From CAG-791 sp045130475 (lineage in GTDB: Bacteria > Bacillota > Clostridia > Lachnospirales > Lachnospiraceae): a DNA stretch of 64,000 nt. The stretch is taken from assembly GCA_045130475.1 (NCBI GenBank), contig JBGUPU010000073.1:27253-91252 (forward strand), in the 5' to 3' direction. The notes under the pieces are model-generated. The model was not told the origin of the DNA, ran no database searches, and worked only from the letters and a program-made list of their open reading frames with translations. The translations under genes were made by a program, and so were the position numbers. This document shows, piece by piece, positions 54,569-62,786 of the stretch. How positions within the stretch are numbered: the stretch's first letter is position 1; every line of letters begins with the position of its first letter.

Positions 54569-55636
54569 ATGAAAGCCCACATAACCCTCGATACAAAAAC
54601 AATCCTGGTAACCGGATCCCCCGGTTTTATAGGTGCTAATCTTGTAATCCGGCTTCTTAACACATTATCCTCCGGTACAGTCGTATCACTCGACAATATG
54701 AACGACTATTACGAGGTGAGCCTTAAAGAATGGAGATTATCAAAGATTGAGGAAGCGGCAGCGTGCTCTCCGGTTAAGCACATCTTTATCAAAGGCTCCA
54801 TCAGTGATCAAGCCCTCATTGACCAACTCTTCCGGCAGTATCACTTTGATATCGTAGTGAATCTCGCTGCCCAGGCTGGGGTGCGGTATTCCATCGATCA
54901 TCCGGATGTCTACATTGAGTCAAACATCATAGGTTTTTACAACCTGCTTGAAGCATGCCGTCATAATCCGGTGGAGCACCTGGTTTATGCCTCTTCTTCC
55001 TCCGTCTACGGCGGGAACAAAAAGGTGCCTTTCAGTACGGAAGACAAGGTTGATCACCCGGTTTCACTCTATGCCGCAACGAAGAAAAGCAATGAACTTC
55101 TTGCCCACGCCTATTCCAAACTCTATAACATCCCCAGCACCGGCCTAAGGTTCTTTACCGTCTACGGCCCTGCCGGTCGGCCGGATATGTTTTACTTCTC
55201 CGCAACAAAGAAGCTCGCAGCCGGACAGAAGATCCAAATCTTCAACTATGGCAATATGAAGAGGGACTTCACCTATATCGATGATATTGTGGAGGGTATT
55301 ATCCGCGTGATGCAGGGAGCTCCGGAGAAGAAAAACGGTCCTGATGGCCTGCCCATCCCTCCTTACGCTGTCTATAACATCGGCGGCGGACAGCCGGAGA
55401 ACCTGCTGGATTATATTAACGCTCCGCAGGAAGAACTGGTAAGATCGAATGTGTTACCGCCAGATTATGACTTCGAAGGTCACCGTGAGCTTGTGGGCAT
55501 GCAGGCAGGAGATGTTCCTATTACTTATGCTGACAGTGCCGCTCTCGAGCGTGACTATGACTTCACTCCGAAGATTGACATCAGGAAAGGTTTAAGAAAC
55601 TTTGCTGAGTGGTATAAAGAGTATTATGGAGCATAA
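54569..55636 (+). CDS. UDP-glucuronate 4-epimerase-like NAD-dependent epimerase
   Basis: This extended short-chain dehydrogenase of 355 residues has the NAD-binding loop VTGSPGFIGANL (residues about 12-23), catalytic YAATK (Tyr168 to Lys172) and the RFFTVYGPAGRPDMFYF segment characteristic of UDP-glucuronate 4-epimerases. With the dehydrogenase downstream it would give UDP-galacturonate for surface polysaccharide. The start has no strong ribosome binding site; the frame is open back to a TTG at 54467, but that would run through the leader hairpin. Confidence 0.87.
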   Translation: MKAHITLDTKTILVTGSPGFIGANLVIRLLNTLSSGTVVSLDNMNDYYEVSLKEWRLSKIEEAAACSPVKHIFIKGSISDQALIDQLFRQYHFDIVVNLAAQAGVRYSIDHPDVYIESNIIGFYNLLEACRHNPVEHLVYASSSSVYGGNKKVPFSTEDKVDHPVSLYAATKKSNELLAHAYSKLYNIPSTGLRFFTVYGPAGRPDMFYFSATKKLAAGQKIQIFNYGNMKRDFTYIDDIVEGIIRVMQGAPEKKNGPDGLPIPPYAVYNIGGGQPENLLDYINAPQEELVRSNVLPPDYDFEGHRELVGMQAGDVPITYADSAALERDYDFTPKIDIRKGLRNFAEWYKEYYGA

Positions 55637-55866
55637 GCCACTGTGGAAAGCAGGAAAAAACGTTAGATGTGTACTTCGGCGCGAGCATTTATTGTAGTGA
55701 TGATGATTGTGTCCATGATGTGATGTTGCACGATGATTAAAGCTATAAATGAATCTTAGAGGAGATAAACCCAGATAAGGTTGTTTCCATAAACAGGTGA
55801 TCCTCCTCTCTGTGCGAAAGTACCGCAATAGACCAGTTGTGGTTGGAACATAGAAAAGATGTCTTC

Positions 55867-57099
55867 ATGAAAATTACAGTAGCAGGTACCGGATATGTCG
55901 GATTGTCATTGGCCGTTCTATTAAGTCAGCACAATGAAGTCATTGCGGTAGATATAGTGCCCGAGAAGGTGGAGAAGATCAACAAGTGGCAGAGCCCCAT
56001 CCAGGACGAGTATCTTGAAAAGTTCATGGCGGAGCATGAGGAACGGCATCTTAACCTCACAACGACCACAGATGCAGAAGAGGCATACAGTACTGCAGAT
56101 TTCGTTATCATTGCCGCACCGACCAATTATGATCCGCAGAAGAATTTCTTCAATACCCGTGCCGTAGAAACGGTCATCGATCTGGTCCTGAAGAACAGCG
56201 CTTCTGCAACTATGATCATAAAATCTACGATTCCCGTCGGGTATACCCGAAAGGTGCGGGAGAAATTCGACACCGACAGAATCCTTTTCAGCCCGGAATT
56301 TTTGAGAGAGTCAAAAGCGCTTTATGACAATCTCTATCCCTCCCGTATCATAGTCGGCTGCGATGACCAGAGTAAAGAGAAGGCAGAAGCCTTTGCCCGC
56401 CTGCTCCGGGAAAGCGCTGTAAAGCCGGACATAGCTACTTTATTCATGGACTTCACCGAGGCGGAGGCAGTCAAGCTTTTTTCAAATACTTACCTGGCCC
56501 TGCGTGTCTCTTTCTTCAACGAGCTGGACACATATGCCGAGGTCAAGGGCCTGAATACACAGAACATCATCAACGGTGTCTGCCTGGATCCCAGGATCGG
56601 CACTCACTATAACAATCCCTCGTTCGGCTATGGCGGCTATTGCCTCCCGAAGGATACCAAGCAGCTGCTTGCCAATTATGCAGATGTTCCGGAGAATCTG
56701 ATCCAGGCAATCGTGGATTCAAACCGCACCCGTAAAGATTTCATTGCAGACCGCGTGCTGGAGCGGGCCGGATATTACACTGCCAACAGTATGTGGAATG
56801 CTGAAAAGGAAAGGCCGATCACCGTGGGTGTATACAGGCTGACCATGAAAGCAAATTCAGACAACTTCCGCCAGTCATCGATCCAGGGCGTCATGAAACG
56901 TATCAAGGCGAAAGGAGCGACGGTCATAATCTATGAGCCCACCTTACCGGAAGACTCCACATTCTTCGGCTCACTCGTTGTAAATGACATTGAGCGTTTT
57001 AAGAAGAGCTGTGATGCCATCATTGCGAATCGCTATGATCCGGTTCTGGATGATGTTGAGGAAAAGGTATATACCAGAGACCTTTTTCGCAGGGATTGA
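55867..57099 (+). CDS. ugd: UDP-glucose 6-dehydrogenase
   Basis: The 410-residue enzyme oxidises UDP-glucose to UDP-glucuronate with NAD. It has the N-terminal GTGYVGLSLAVLL Rossmann motif, the STIPVGYT segment, the central dimerisation domain and the catalytic Cys259 in FGYGGYCLPKDTKQL. It lies 230 bases after the epimerase; that gap has an AGAGGAG...CTCCTCT inverted repeat (55758-55809). No glycosyltransferase or export gene is adjacent, so the polysaccharide it feeds must be encoded elsewhere. Confidence 0.93.
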   Translation: MKITVAGTGYVGLSLAVLLSQHNEVIAVDIVPEKVEKINKWQSPIQDEYLEKFMAEHEERHLNLTTTTDAEEAYSTADFVIIAAPTNYDPQKNFFNTRAVETVIDLVLKNSASATMIIKSTIPVGYTRKVREKFDTDRILFSPEFLRESKALYDNLYPSRIIVGCDDQSKEKAEAFARLLRESAVKPDIATLFMDFTEAEAVKLFSNTYLALRVSFFNELDTYAEVKGLNTQNIINGVCLDPRIGTHYNNPSFGYGGYCLPKDTKQLLANYADVPENLIQAIVDSNRTRKDFIADRVLERAGYYTANSMWNAEKERPITVGVYRLTMKANSDNFRQSSIQGVMKRIKAKGATVIIYEPTLPEDSTFFGSLVVNDIERFKKSCDAIIANRYDPVLDDVEEKVYTRDLFRRD

Positions 57100-57143
57100 A
57101 GATTTGGATTTTGACAATAAAACCCAGGAGATTTCTAATAATA

Positions 57144-57187
57144 CATCCTGCCGGATTGCAATGCGTAAATGCAAATCCGGCAGGATG
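57144..57187. terminator. Long hairpin at the left edge of the AT-rich island
   Basis: Arms of 17 and 18 bases (CATCCTGCCGGATTGCA and its complement with one bulged base) flank a 9-base loop. No T-run follows. The arm sequence resembles that of the terminator at 63803-63841. The rest of 57100-57347 holds no gene. Confidence 0.6.
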
Positions 57188-57347
57188 CTTCACTGGTTCA
57201 ACCCTTTTCGATTGTCCATTCACTTTATTTGATACAAATTCACAATAGTCCTAATCCTTAATTAATCCCTTTTTACCCTTTGTCATAAGATTGATACTGC
57301 CTGGTCAAAAGTTTTATAGAGTGGCTGCAGGTACTATGTTCAACTCA

Positions 57348-58145
57348 TTATTCTTCTGATATCTCCTCTACACCTTGCTTCCACTCCAATTTATCTGTAC
57401 ATAGTTTTTCATTATTCCATAACGATTCAAAAAAATTGGTCAAGTATTGCCCCCCTTCACCATATATTCCAAATTCAAAAGCTATATTCTGTTGACTTTT
57501 ATACAGTGGCAGATTTGGCCCCCAAAAAACGTGATCATCAATACGCAAATAAGAATATCCCGGATAGGAGGGATGAAATTTTATATTAATATCACCGATA
57601 TTCTTGTTTTTATCTACCCATGCCTTTAGTGTTTCTACCTCTCTTTTCATTGTACCATTCGGTTTTGATGCTCCTGTAAACGATTCGTCAGATTCTCTTT
57701 GTCTCAACATTTCAACATTGTTACATGAGATAATTCTGATTTTTACATTCTGGCGTAGTTTTTTTTCTAACAAATGTCCTTTATAATTCAGAAAAGTTGT
57801 CATCCCAATAGCTACAATATCTACTTGCTTATGGGCGTATTCCAAACATTTATTTGATTGAATATTCATTTCTGATTTTGTGTTGAATATGTTTTTTAAT
57901 TGCCACTCATTTAATAAATCTTCGACCTCACTCCGATTAATTATATAAGAAGATGTCATCCAAGTGCTGATACTTGTTGCAATTAAAGAGCATCCTATTC
58001 CAAACAGTATCGATTGAACGCTTGTCGGAACACTTTTCAAAAAACCAACTACTACTGCTAATAAAGACAATATCAAACCAAAGCATCCCACAATTATATT
58101 TATTAACCGAATTTCTTGTTTGTGCAATTCATTAAGTTTGTTCAA
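57348..58145 (-). CDS. Two-TM protein with degenerate PLD-like domain
   Basis: I do not recognise this 265-residue protein as a named family. It has two membrane helices (about 14-36 and 43-63), a short linker, then a soluble domain of about 180 residues. Near its end YLRIDDHVFWGPNL has the layout of a phospholipase D motif (H-x-K-x4-D-x6-G-S-x-N), but with the catalytic His and Lys missing, so a binding or sensor role fits better than catalysis. The TTG start overlaps the stop of the radical SAM gene (TTGA), with AAGGAATC ahead. The DNA is AT-rich. Confidence 0.65.
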   Translation of the reverse strand: MNKLNELHKQEIRLINIIVGCFGLILSLLAVVVGFLKSVPTSVQSILFGIGCSLIATSISTWMTSSYIINRSEVEDLLNEWQLKNIFNTKSEMNIQSNKCLEYAHKQVDIVAIGMTTFLNYKGHLLEKKLRQNVKIRIISCNNVEMLRQRESDESFTGASKPNGTMKREVETLKAWVDKNKNIGDINIKFHPSYPGYSYLRIDDHVFWGPNLPLYKSQQNIAFEFGIYGEGGQYLTNFFESLWNNEKLCTDKLEWKQGVEEISEE

Positions 58146-58897
58146 AGTGATTCCTTCTTTCTTTTTTTATTAATGATTTCCGTGCTATGTGAAAACACAG
58201 ATGCTTTTTTGCTTAGGTATTGGCGAATATACTCCTCTTCTGTATTTGACACGATAGAGAAATGATGACTACCTACAATACTTTTACCCATTTCATCACT
58301 TCTAAGCATCGGTCCCACAACACAATCAATCTTCAACTTACTAAGGAGTTCTTCGTATAGCTTTAAATCATTAATAGTTGTGTTTGGAATGACTGGTTTA
58401 ATATATAGTACAGGATAGGTTCTATCCATTAATGAACAATACTCTATTGATTCTATCCTTCTTGCTGTAGTAGCTGTACCAGGTTCAATTTCAAAAGCAT
58501 GTGAAATTGTGGGAATACTAAAGAATATCCCTATTTGATTAGGGAATTTACATATACCATTAATCTCTTTCACTTCATCCAAAGAAAACCCCTGCTTTGT
58601 TGCAAGTTGAATGTAATTATCAAATTCAACAAGATACCTTAACAACTTTTTTGTTTCTTGTTTATTTCCTTTGTCCCAACATTCGGAATAACAGCCTATG
58701 GTTAGAATAGTTCCTGATTTTCCTGCTTTAAAAAAAGGATATTCTTTTAATTGCATCACAATGTCTTTTGCAGTAGCTTTATCAACAATACCATTAATCC
58801 CGATTGATTTTAAATAGCAGTATTTACACTTGCTGTTACAGCCTAGCACAGTGTTAATAAAAATCCTGTCAGTGTCGCCAGTTATATAATAATTCAT
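58142..58897 (-). CDS. Radical SAM protein (SPL/Rv2578c-like)
   Basis: This 251-residue protein has the [4Fe-4S]-binding motif CNSKCKYC (Cys20, Cys24, Cys27) and a partial barrel. IEPGTATTARRIESIE corresponds to the EPxxPSxxxR segment of spore-photoproduct-lyase-like radical SAM proteins. It is too short for a second cluster domain. Its stop overlaps the start of the two-TM gene, so the pair is translationally coupled and probably functions together. AAAGGAACAAG precedes the ATG. The substrate is unknown; viperin-type motifs are not present. Confidence 0.8.
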   Translation of the reverse strand: MNYYITGDTDRIFINTVLGCNSKCKYCYLKSIGINGIVDKATAKDIVMQLKEYPFFKAGKSGTILTIGCYSECWDKGNKQETKKLLRYLVEFDNYIQLATKQGFSLDEVKEINGICKFPNQIGIFFSIPTISHAFEIEPGTATTARRIESIEYCSLMDRTYPVLYIKPVIPNTTINDLKLYEELLSKLKIDCVVGPMLRSDEMGKSIVGSHHFSIVSNTEEEYIRQYLSKKASVFSHSTEIINKKRKKESL

Positions 58898-59335
58898 AAT
58901 ACTTGTTCCTTTATATTATATGGTTATTGCACATACATTGATAAAATCAATTATTACGTAATTATACTGCTTTTCTTAATAACCATTCAATCTCATAAAA
59001 AAATTTTGATTTCAAATCTGTATGCTGGAATATTAGAATGGATTAACATTTATTGAGATACAAGATAAAATAATATAAAATTGTGGCATACAGGAAACAG
59101 CGTCAATTGAGAGAAACTCTATTGGAACTTGCTGAAATACTATTTTCGAAACGGTGTATGAAACGGTGTACATTGAAGCAAGTGTTAATCATTACCGAAG
59201 CATAATATTTTTAGCTTGTTTTGTTCATGAGAACAGCTATACTTATTAATTCACGCTGTAATGCTGTCTTGAGATCGAAGAAAAGAGCTTGATTAGAAGA
59301 CATCAGATCGAACGAGGGAGGATAGACTGACGAAA
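58898..59335. other. Divergent intergenic region between the radical SAM and kwaB genes
   Basis: These 438 AT-rich bases hold promoters for both directions (not placed with confidence), copy A of the shared leader element (59077-59155), and a tandem GAAACGGTGTA word at 59148-59170. No open frame is convincing. Confidence 0.6.
59077..59155 (+). repeat. Shared leader element, copy A (before kwaB)
   Basis: AAATTGTGGC, AACAGCGT, GAGAGAAACTCT, GGAA and TACTATTTT follow in this order, with two extra insertions compared with copy B at 60857-60917. It ends about 180 bases before kwaB. The GAGAGA-A-ACTCT part could form a small hairpin. Confidence 0.7.
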
Positions 59336-60274
59336 ATGAATGGAGATTTAGAAACCACAATAAAAGATGTGAAAGAGATGCTGTGTTTCGTGGAGGACAA
59401 TTCTCCAGATAATGTGGTTCGTATTTTCTTCAGCGAGAAGTGCGCCTCGAATAAATACAGAACGTTTATGCCACAGATATCGAATGATTTACAGAAAAAG
59501 GTGCTTGCACTAGTCATTCCTCGGTTAATTAAAGCTCTGGAATTTTCAATAGTACATTATAATCCAATGGGAGTGCTTGACAAAGAAAATGAGTATATTA
59601 TTTCAACACAGGTACCTGGTGTTGATTTTTTTAAAGAAAGCTTGAATGCTAAGAATCTGATTACCGAGATGAATCTCATCAAGATTCCGAAGATTAATTT
59701 CTATTGTATTGAGATATCATATCAAGGGGAAAAAGTATATCTATTCCGACAATTTACAAAGATGAGTCGTCTTCGCAAGGGGATTCTGAGTCAGTTGGTA
59801 AACGACGAACTTAAAGAGCTAAGTAGTGGTTTTCTAGGCATTGATGAGCTTACTGATATGGTGCTTGTGGAAGATGTATTGCTGATAATTAATCACATCT
59901 CTTTGGAGCGTGTGTTCAATTATCGGGATAAATTTCAGGAGATGACAAATCGGGCAATTGAACGAATTGTTGCAGAAGGTAAGTTGTCGAATGTAGAAAA
60001 GTTTTCAGAAGATTGTGTTAATGATATACGGATTATGAAGCGGTTGACATATTTGATGTCTAAGGATAGGCTTCCACTGTTCTTTGATAACTACGACCGT
60101 GTTCCAACGATAGTAGATAATCTTGAATTGGATATAGAATTTGATCACGAAGGGAGGATGATTTATCGGGATAAGTCCCAGCTTTTCCATATCATTCACC
60201 TTATGTCAGACGCATATTTCCAATCTTTGCTTGCTGCCAGATATGGTGTGGCTGAAACGGAAGGGACCATTTAA
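59336..60274 (+). CDS. kwaB: Kiwa defence protein KwaB (DUF4868)
   Basis: This 312-residue protein has the DUF4868 layout: an N-terminal alpha/beta part with FYCIEISYQGEKVYLFRQFTKMSRL, a central helical region with VLLIINHISLERVFNYRDKFQ, and the C-terminal IIHLMSDAYFQSLLAARYG. KwaB is the cytoplasmic, DNA-binding component of the Kiwa anti-phage system and acts with membrane protein KwaA. The stop overlaps the kwaA start by one base (TAATG). A GGGAGG site lies about 15 bases before the ATG, which is rather far. The order kwaB-kwaA is reversed relative to the best known E. coli system. Confidence 0.82.
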   Translation: MNGDLETTIKDVKEMLCFVEDNSPDNVVRIFFSEKCASNKYRTFMPQISNDLQKKVLALVIPRLIKALEFSIVHYNPMGVLDKENEYIISTQVPGVDFFKESLNAKNLITEMNLIKIPKINFYCIEISYQGEKVYLFRQFTKMSRLRKGILSQLVNDELKELSSGFLGIDELTDMVLVEDVLLIINHISLERVFNYRDKFQEMTNRAIERIVAEGKLSNVEKFSEDCVNDIRIMKRLTYLMSKDRLPLFFDNYDRVPTIVDNLELDIEFDHEGRMIYRDKSQLFHIIHLMSDAYFQSLLAARYGVAETEGTI

Positions 60275-60825
60275 TGCTTACTACACTATCTTTATGGGGA
60301 ATATATTTTGCATCGTATCTGGTAGACTACGTATTGATATTAATAATTCTCGTAGCAAAACAGATCATCAGAGGGAATGGAGCGATTATTTGGAAGAATG
60401 TAGATTTGACGACTTGGGGCATTTTGATACTGTTCTTTATTGCATCAATTCTAATTACAAATCGTATTCAAAAATTAGGTATGAATACTAGAACTAAGAT
60501 AGTTCCAGAAAAAAATATTACTCATGAGATGATGGGATATGTACTTGCGCAAGTAGTCACTGTTGCAACAACAATATTCACTGATTGGTGGATTCTGATT
60601 AATGTGATATTGTTTTTTGTGTTCGGAATATTCTTTGTGAGGTCAAAAGCAGTACATACAAGCCCGCTATTTGTTGTTCCCCTGGGAAATATAATTCTTC
60701 AGTCGGGTGAAGTTGTTGTTATTACCAATTATTCTTTACAGGAAATGAAAATAGCACAGGAAGATAATCCTGATGGACTAGAGGCAAGAGAGCTTACTGA
60801 TGGGGTATATTATGTTCGGAAATAA
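60274..60825 (+). CDS. kwaA: Kiwa defence membrane protein KwaA
   Basis: This 183-residue protein has four predicted membrane helices (about 7-30, 47-65, 86-103, 105-122) and a C-terminal soluble segment of about 60 residues (SPLFVVPLGNIIL to the end). The length, topology and tight coupling to kwaB identify it as KwaA, the membrane sensor that detects phage at the envelope. Identification by sequence alone would be weaker. Codon use and base composition match kwaB and differ from the chromosome backbone. Confidence 0.78.
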   Translation: MLTTLSLWGIYFASYLVDYVLILIILVAKQIIRGNGAIIWKNVDLTTWGILILFFIASILITNRIQKLGMNTRTKIVPEKNITHEMMGYVLAQVVTVATTIFTDWWILINVILFFVFGIFFVRSKAVHTSPLFVVPLGNIILQSGEVVVITNYSLQEMKIAQEDNPDGLEARELTDGVYYVRK

Positions 60826-60856
60826 ATATATACGATAAGTTCATTTAATATCAGAT

Positions 60857-60917
60857 TAAATTGTGGCAACAGCGTTGATTCAGAGAGACTCTGTCGGAAT
60901 TACTATTTTGTAACGAT
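60857..60917 (+). repeat. Shared leader element, copy B (before the OLD-family gene)
   Basis: AAATTGTGGC, AACAGCGT, CAGAGAGACTCTG, GGAA and TACTATTTT occur in the same order as in copy A at 59077-59155. It ends 25 bases before the OLD-family start and contains a CAGAGAGACTCTG near-palindrome. Confidence 0.7.
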
Positions 60918-60941
60918 GGAGTCAGCAACAATGAGGACGGT

Positions 60942-62690
60942 ATGATGAGTGACGTTACATATAGAGGAATAGAGAATTTAAAAGCTGTGAAATTTCTATC
61001 ATATAAGAGCTTTTCATCAGATGATCAACCATTCGAAATCAGGACAGATAAGTATATGACCCTTATCATTGGGCGGAATAATTGTGGGAAATCCAGCCTT
61101 GTGGATATTATAGAAGGTGCTATAGGTCCGGATAACAAGAATAGCCGAGAATACATTTCCAAAGATATCAAAGATCCAGAATATGTATTTCAAATTGATG
61201 AGGGGCATTTAAGGCAAGGTTTTTCGAAACTGGGTGATCGATTCCCCTATTCAGATGTGGAACAATGTCTTGGCAGTACTATTTCTTTACAGTTTCCACG
61301 CGAACTTTATAAGATACCTATTATAACAGCTGTTTCTGAGGGCTCCATTACAATAAATCCGGATATGGAAGCCAATTGGGAGAATGTTGCATCAGGATAT
61401 ACGACAGAATTAAATAATGTTTATTTTAGAAGGATAAATGCAGACAGGGATATTGTACCGGAGACGGAAGACGAAAGTAAAGAAGTAGCCCCAAACGGAC
61501 AAGGCGCCACTAATCTTCTGAGAAAGTTTATTAATGAAAGCAGATATGATGAGAAATTAGTGGAAAAAGCATTATTAGAGGAATTAAATAAACTCGTACA
61601 GCCTGAGACAACATTTACACAATTGCGGGTTCAACAGATTGATGAAGACTACAGTGGAGAAAGAAAGTGGGAAATATTCCTTGAAGAGGGAGACGAACGA
61701 TTTGCTCTTTCAAAATCAGGAAGTGGGTTAAAAACATTACTTCTAATATTAGTCAATCTCTATCTTGTACCGGAAGTGATTAATATGGGGAAGGCCGAGA
61801 AGCAAGAGATTGTATATGCTTTTGAAGAAGTAGAGAATAACCTGCATCCGGCACTGCAAAGAAGGTTATTTGACTACCTGTATTGGTATTCTGTTACTAA
61901 TAAAGTAAAGATATTCATTACTACTCACTCTCATGTAGCAATTAATACCTACTATCAGCTTAAAGAAGCACAGATTTATCACGTCACGAAAAATGGTGGA
62001 AAATCAACATTAGAATTGAGTTTTGGCAAGCCTGACTTGATAGAAACGCTAAACGATTTGAACGTTAAAGCAAGTGATATGTTTCAGGCGAACGGAATCA
62101 TATGGGTAGAAGGACCTTCTGACAGAATCTATATTTTAAGTTGGATGAAGGCTTTTTTTGATGATATTCTTGATAATGAGAATAATTATTGTCCGGATTC
62201 TAAAAAATATGTTGAAGGCCGACATTTCCAGTTTCTTTACTACGGAGGGCGTTTATTATCACATTATACACTGAGTGATGAACCTGATGAAAACTTGATT
62301 AATATGCTCATCACCAATCGGAATGCAGCTATTGTTATGGATAGTGATAAAAGAACTGCAGATTCAACATATAATGAAACAAAGAAAAGAGTTATAGAAG
62401 AATTTAATGACCACAAGATGTTTTCATGGCTAACCAAAGGACGAGAAATTGAAAACTATTTGCCGGCAGAAATCGTAGGAAAAGCTTTTGGAACTGCTGT
62501 ACAACAAGTCGATGCATACGGTGATTTTGGAGAAAGCCTGGGGGATGCATGTAAAGATTATTCTTCGAAGAAGGTATATTATGCAAGAAAGATAAGTACT
62601 CATACCAATAAGAAAGCCTTGGAAAGCATGCTTGACCTCAAAGAAAAGATAGCAGAGCTTCATAAAAGGATTGTAGAGTGGAACAACTGA
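60942..62690 (+). CDS. OLD-family AAA ATPase/TOPRIM nuclease
   Basis: This 582-residue protein joins an SMC-like ABC ATPase to a TOPRIM nuclease. Walker A GRNNCGKSS is at residues 44-52, the signature-like LSKSGSGLKTLLL near 262, Walker B FEEVENNLHP near 294-303, and ITTHSHVAINT follows. The TOPRIM part has Glu390 (WVEGPSDR) and Asp467/Asp469 (VMDSDKR). OLD proteins of this type are effectors in Gabija, retron and other anti-phage systems. Here there is no UvrD-like gajB; the neighbour downstream is a TIR-like protein. Two ATGs (60942, 60945) follow GAGGACGG. AT-rich. Confidence 0.88.
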   Translation: MMSDVTYRGIENLKAVKFLSYKSFSSDDQPFEIRTDKYMTLIIGRNNCGKSSLVDIIEGAIGPDNKNSREYISKDIKDPEYVFQIDEGHLRQGFSKLGDRFPYSDVEQCLGSTISLQFPRELYKIPIITAVSEGSITINPDMEANWENVASGYTTELNNVYFRRINADRDIVPETEDESKEVAPNGQGATNLLRKFINESRYDEKLVEKALLEELNKLVQPETTFTQLRVQQIDEDYSGERKWEIFLEEGDERFALSKSGSGLKTLLLILVNLYLVPEVINMGKAEKQEIVYAFEEVENNLHPALQRRLFDYLYWYSVTNKVKIFITTHSHVAINTYYQLKEAQIYHVTKNGGKSTLELSFGKPDLIETLNDLNVKASDMFQANGIIWVEGPSDRIYILSWMKAFFDDILDNENNYCPDSKKYVEGRHFQFLYYGGRLLSHYTLSDEPDENLINMLITNRNAAIVMDSDKRTADSTYNETKKRVIEEFNDHKMFSWLTKGREIENYLPAEIVGKAFGTAVQQVDAYGDFGESLGDACKDYSSKKVYYARKISTHTNKKALESMLDLKEKIAELHKRIVEWNN

Positions 62691-62786
62691 TGGCATTTTA
62701 TGTTTTTTTAATATAGTAAGATGTGCAACAACAGGCTGTTTTCATTGGAAACAATTGCTGACTAAGATAAAAGGGAGATTATATTT

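Noticed and set aside
58142..58897. Prokaryotic viperin
   Set aside because: The cysteine motif context and length do not match viperin; the EPGT..R segment points to SPL-like radical SAM proteins.
60942..62690. Gabija GajA
   Set aside because: The domain type fits, but there is no UvrD-like GajB gene next to it; the partner is a TIR-like protein.
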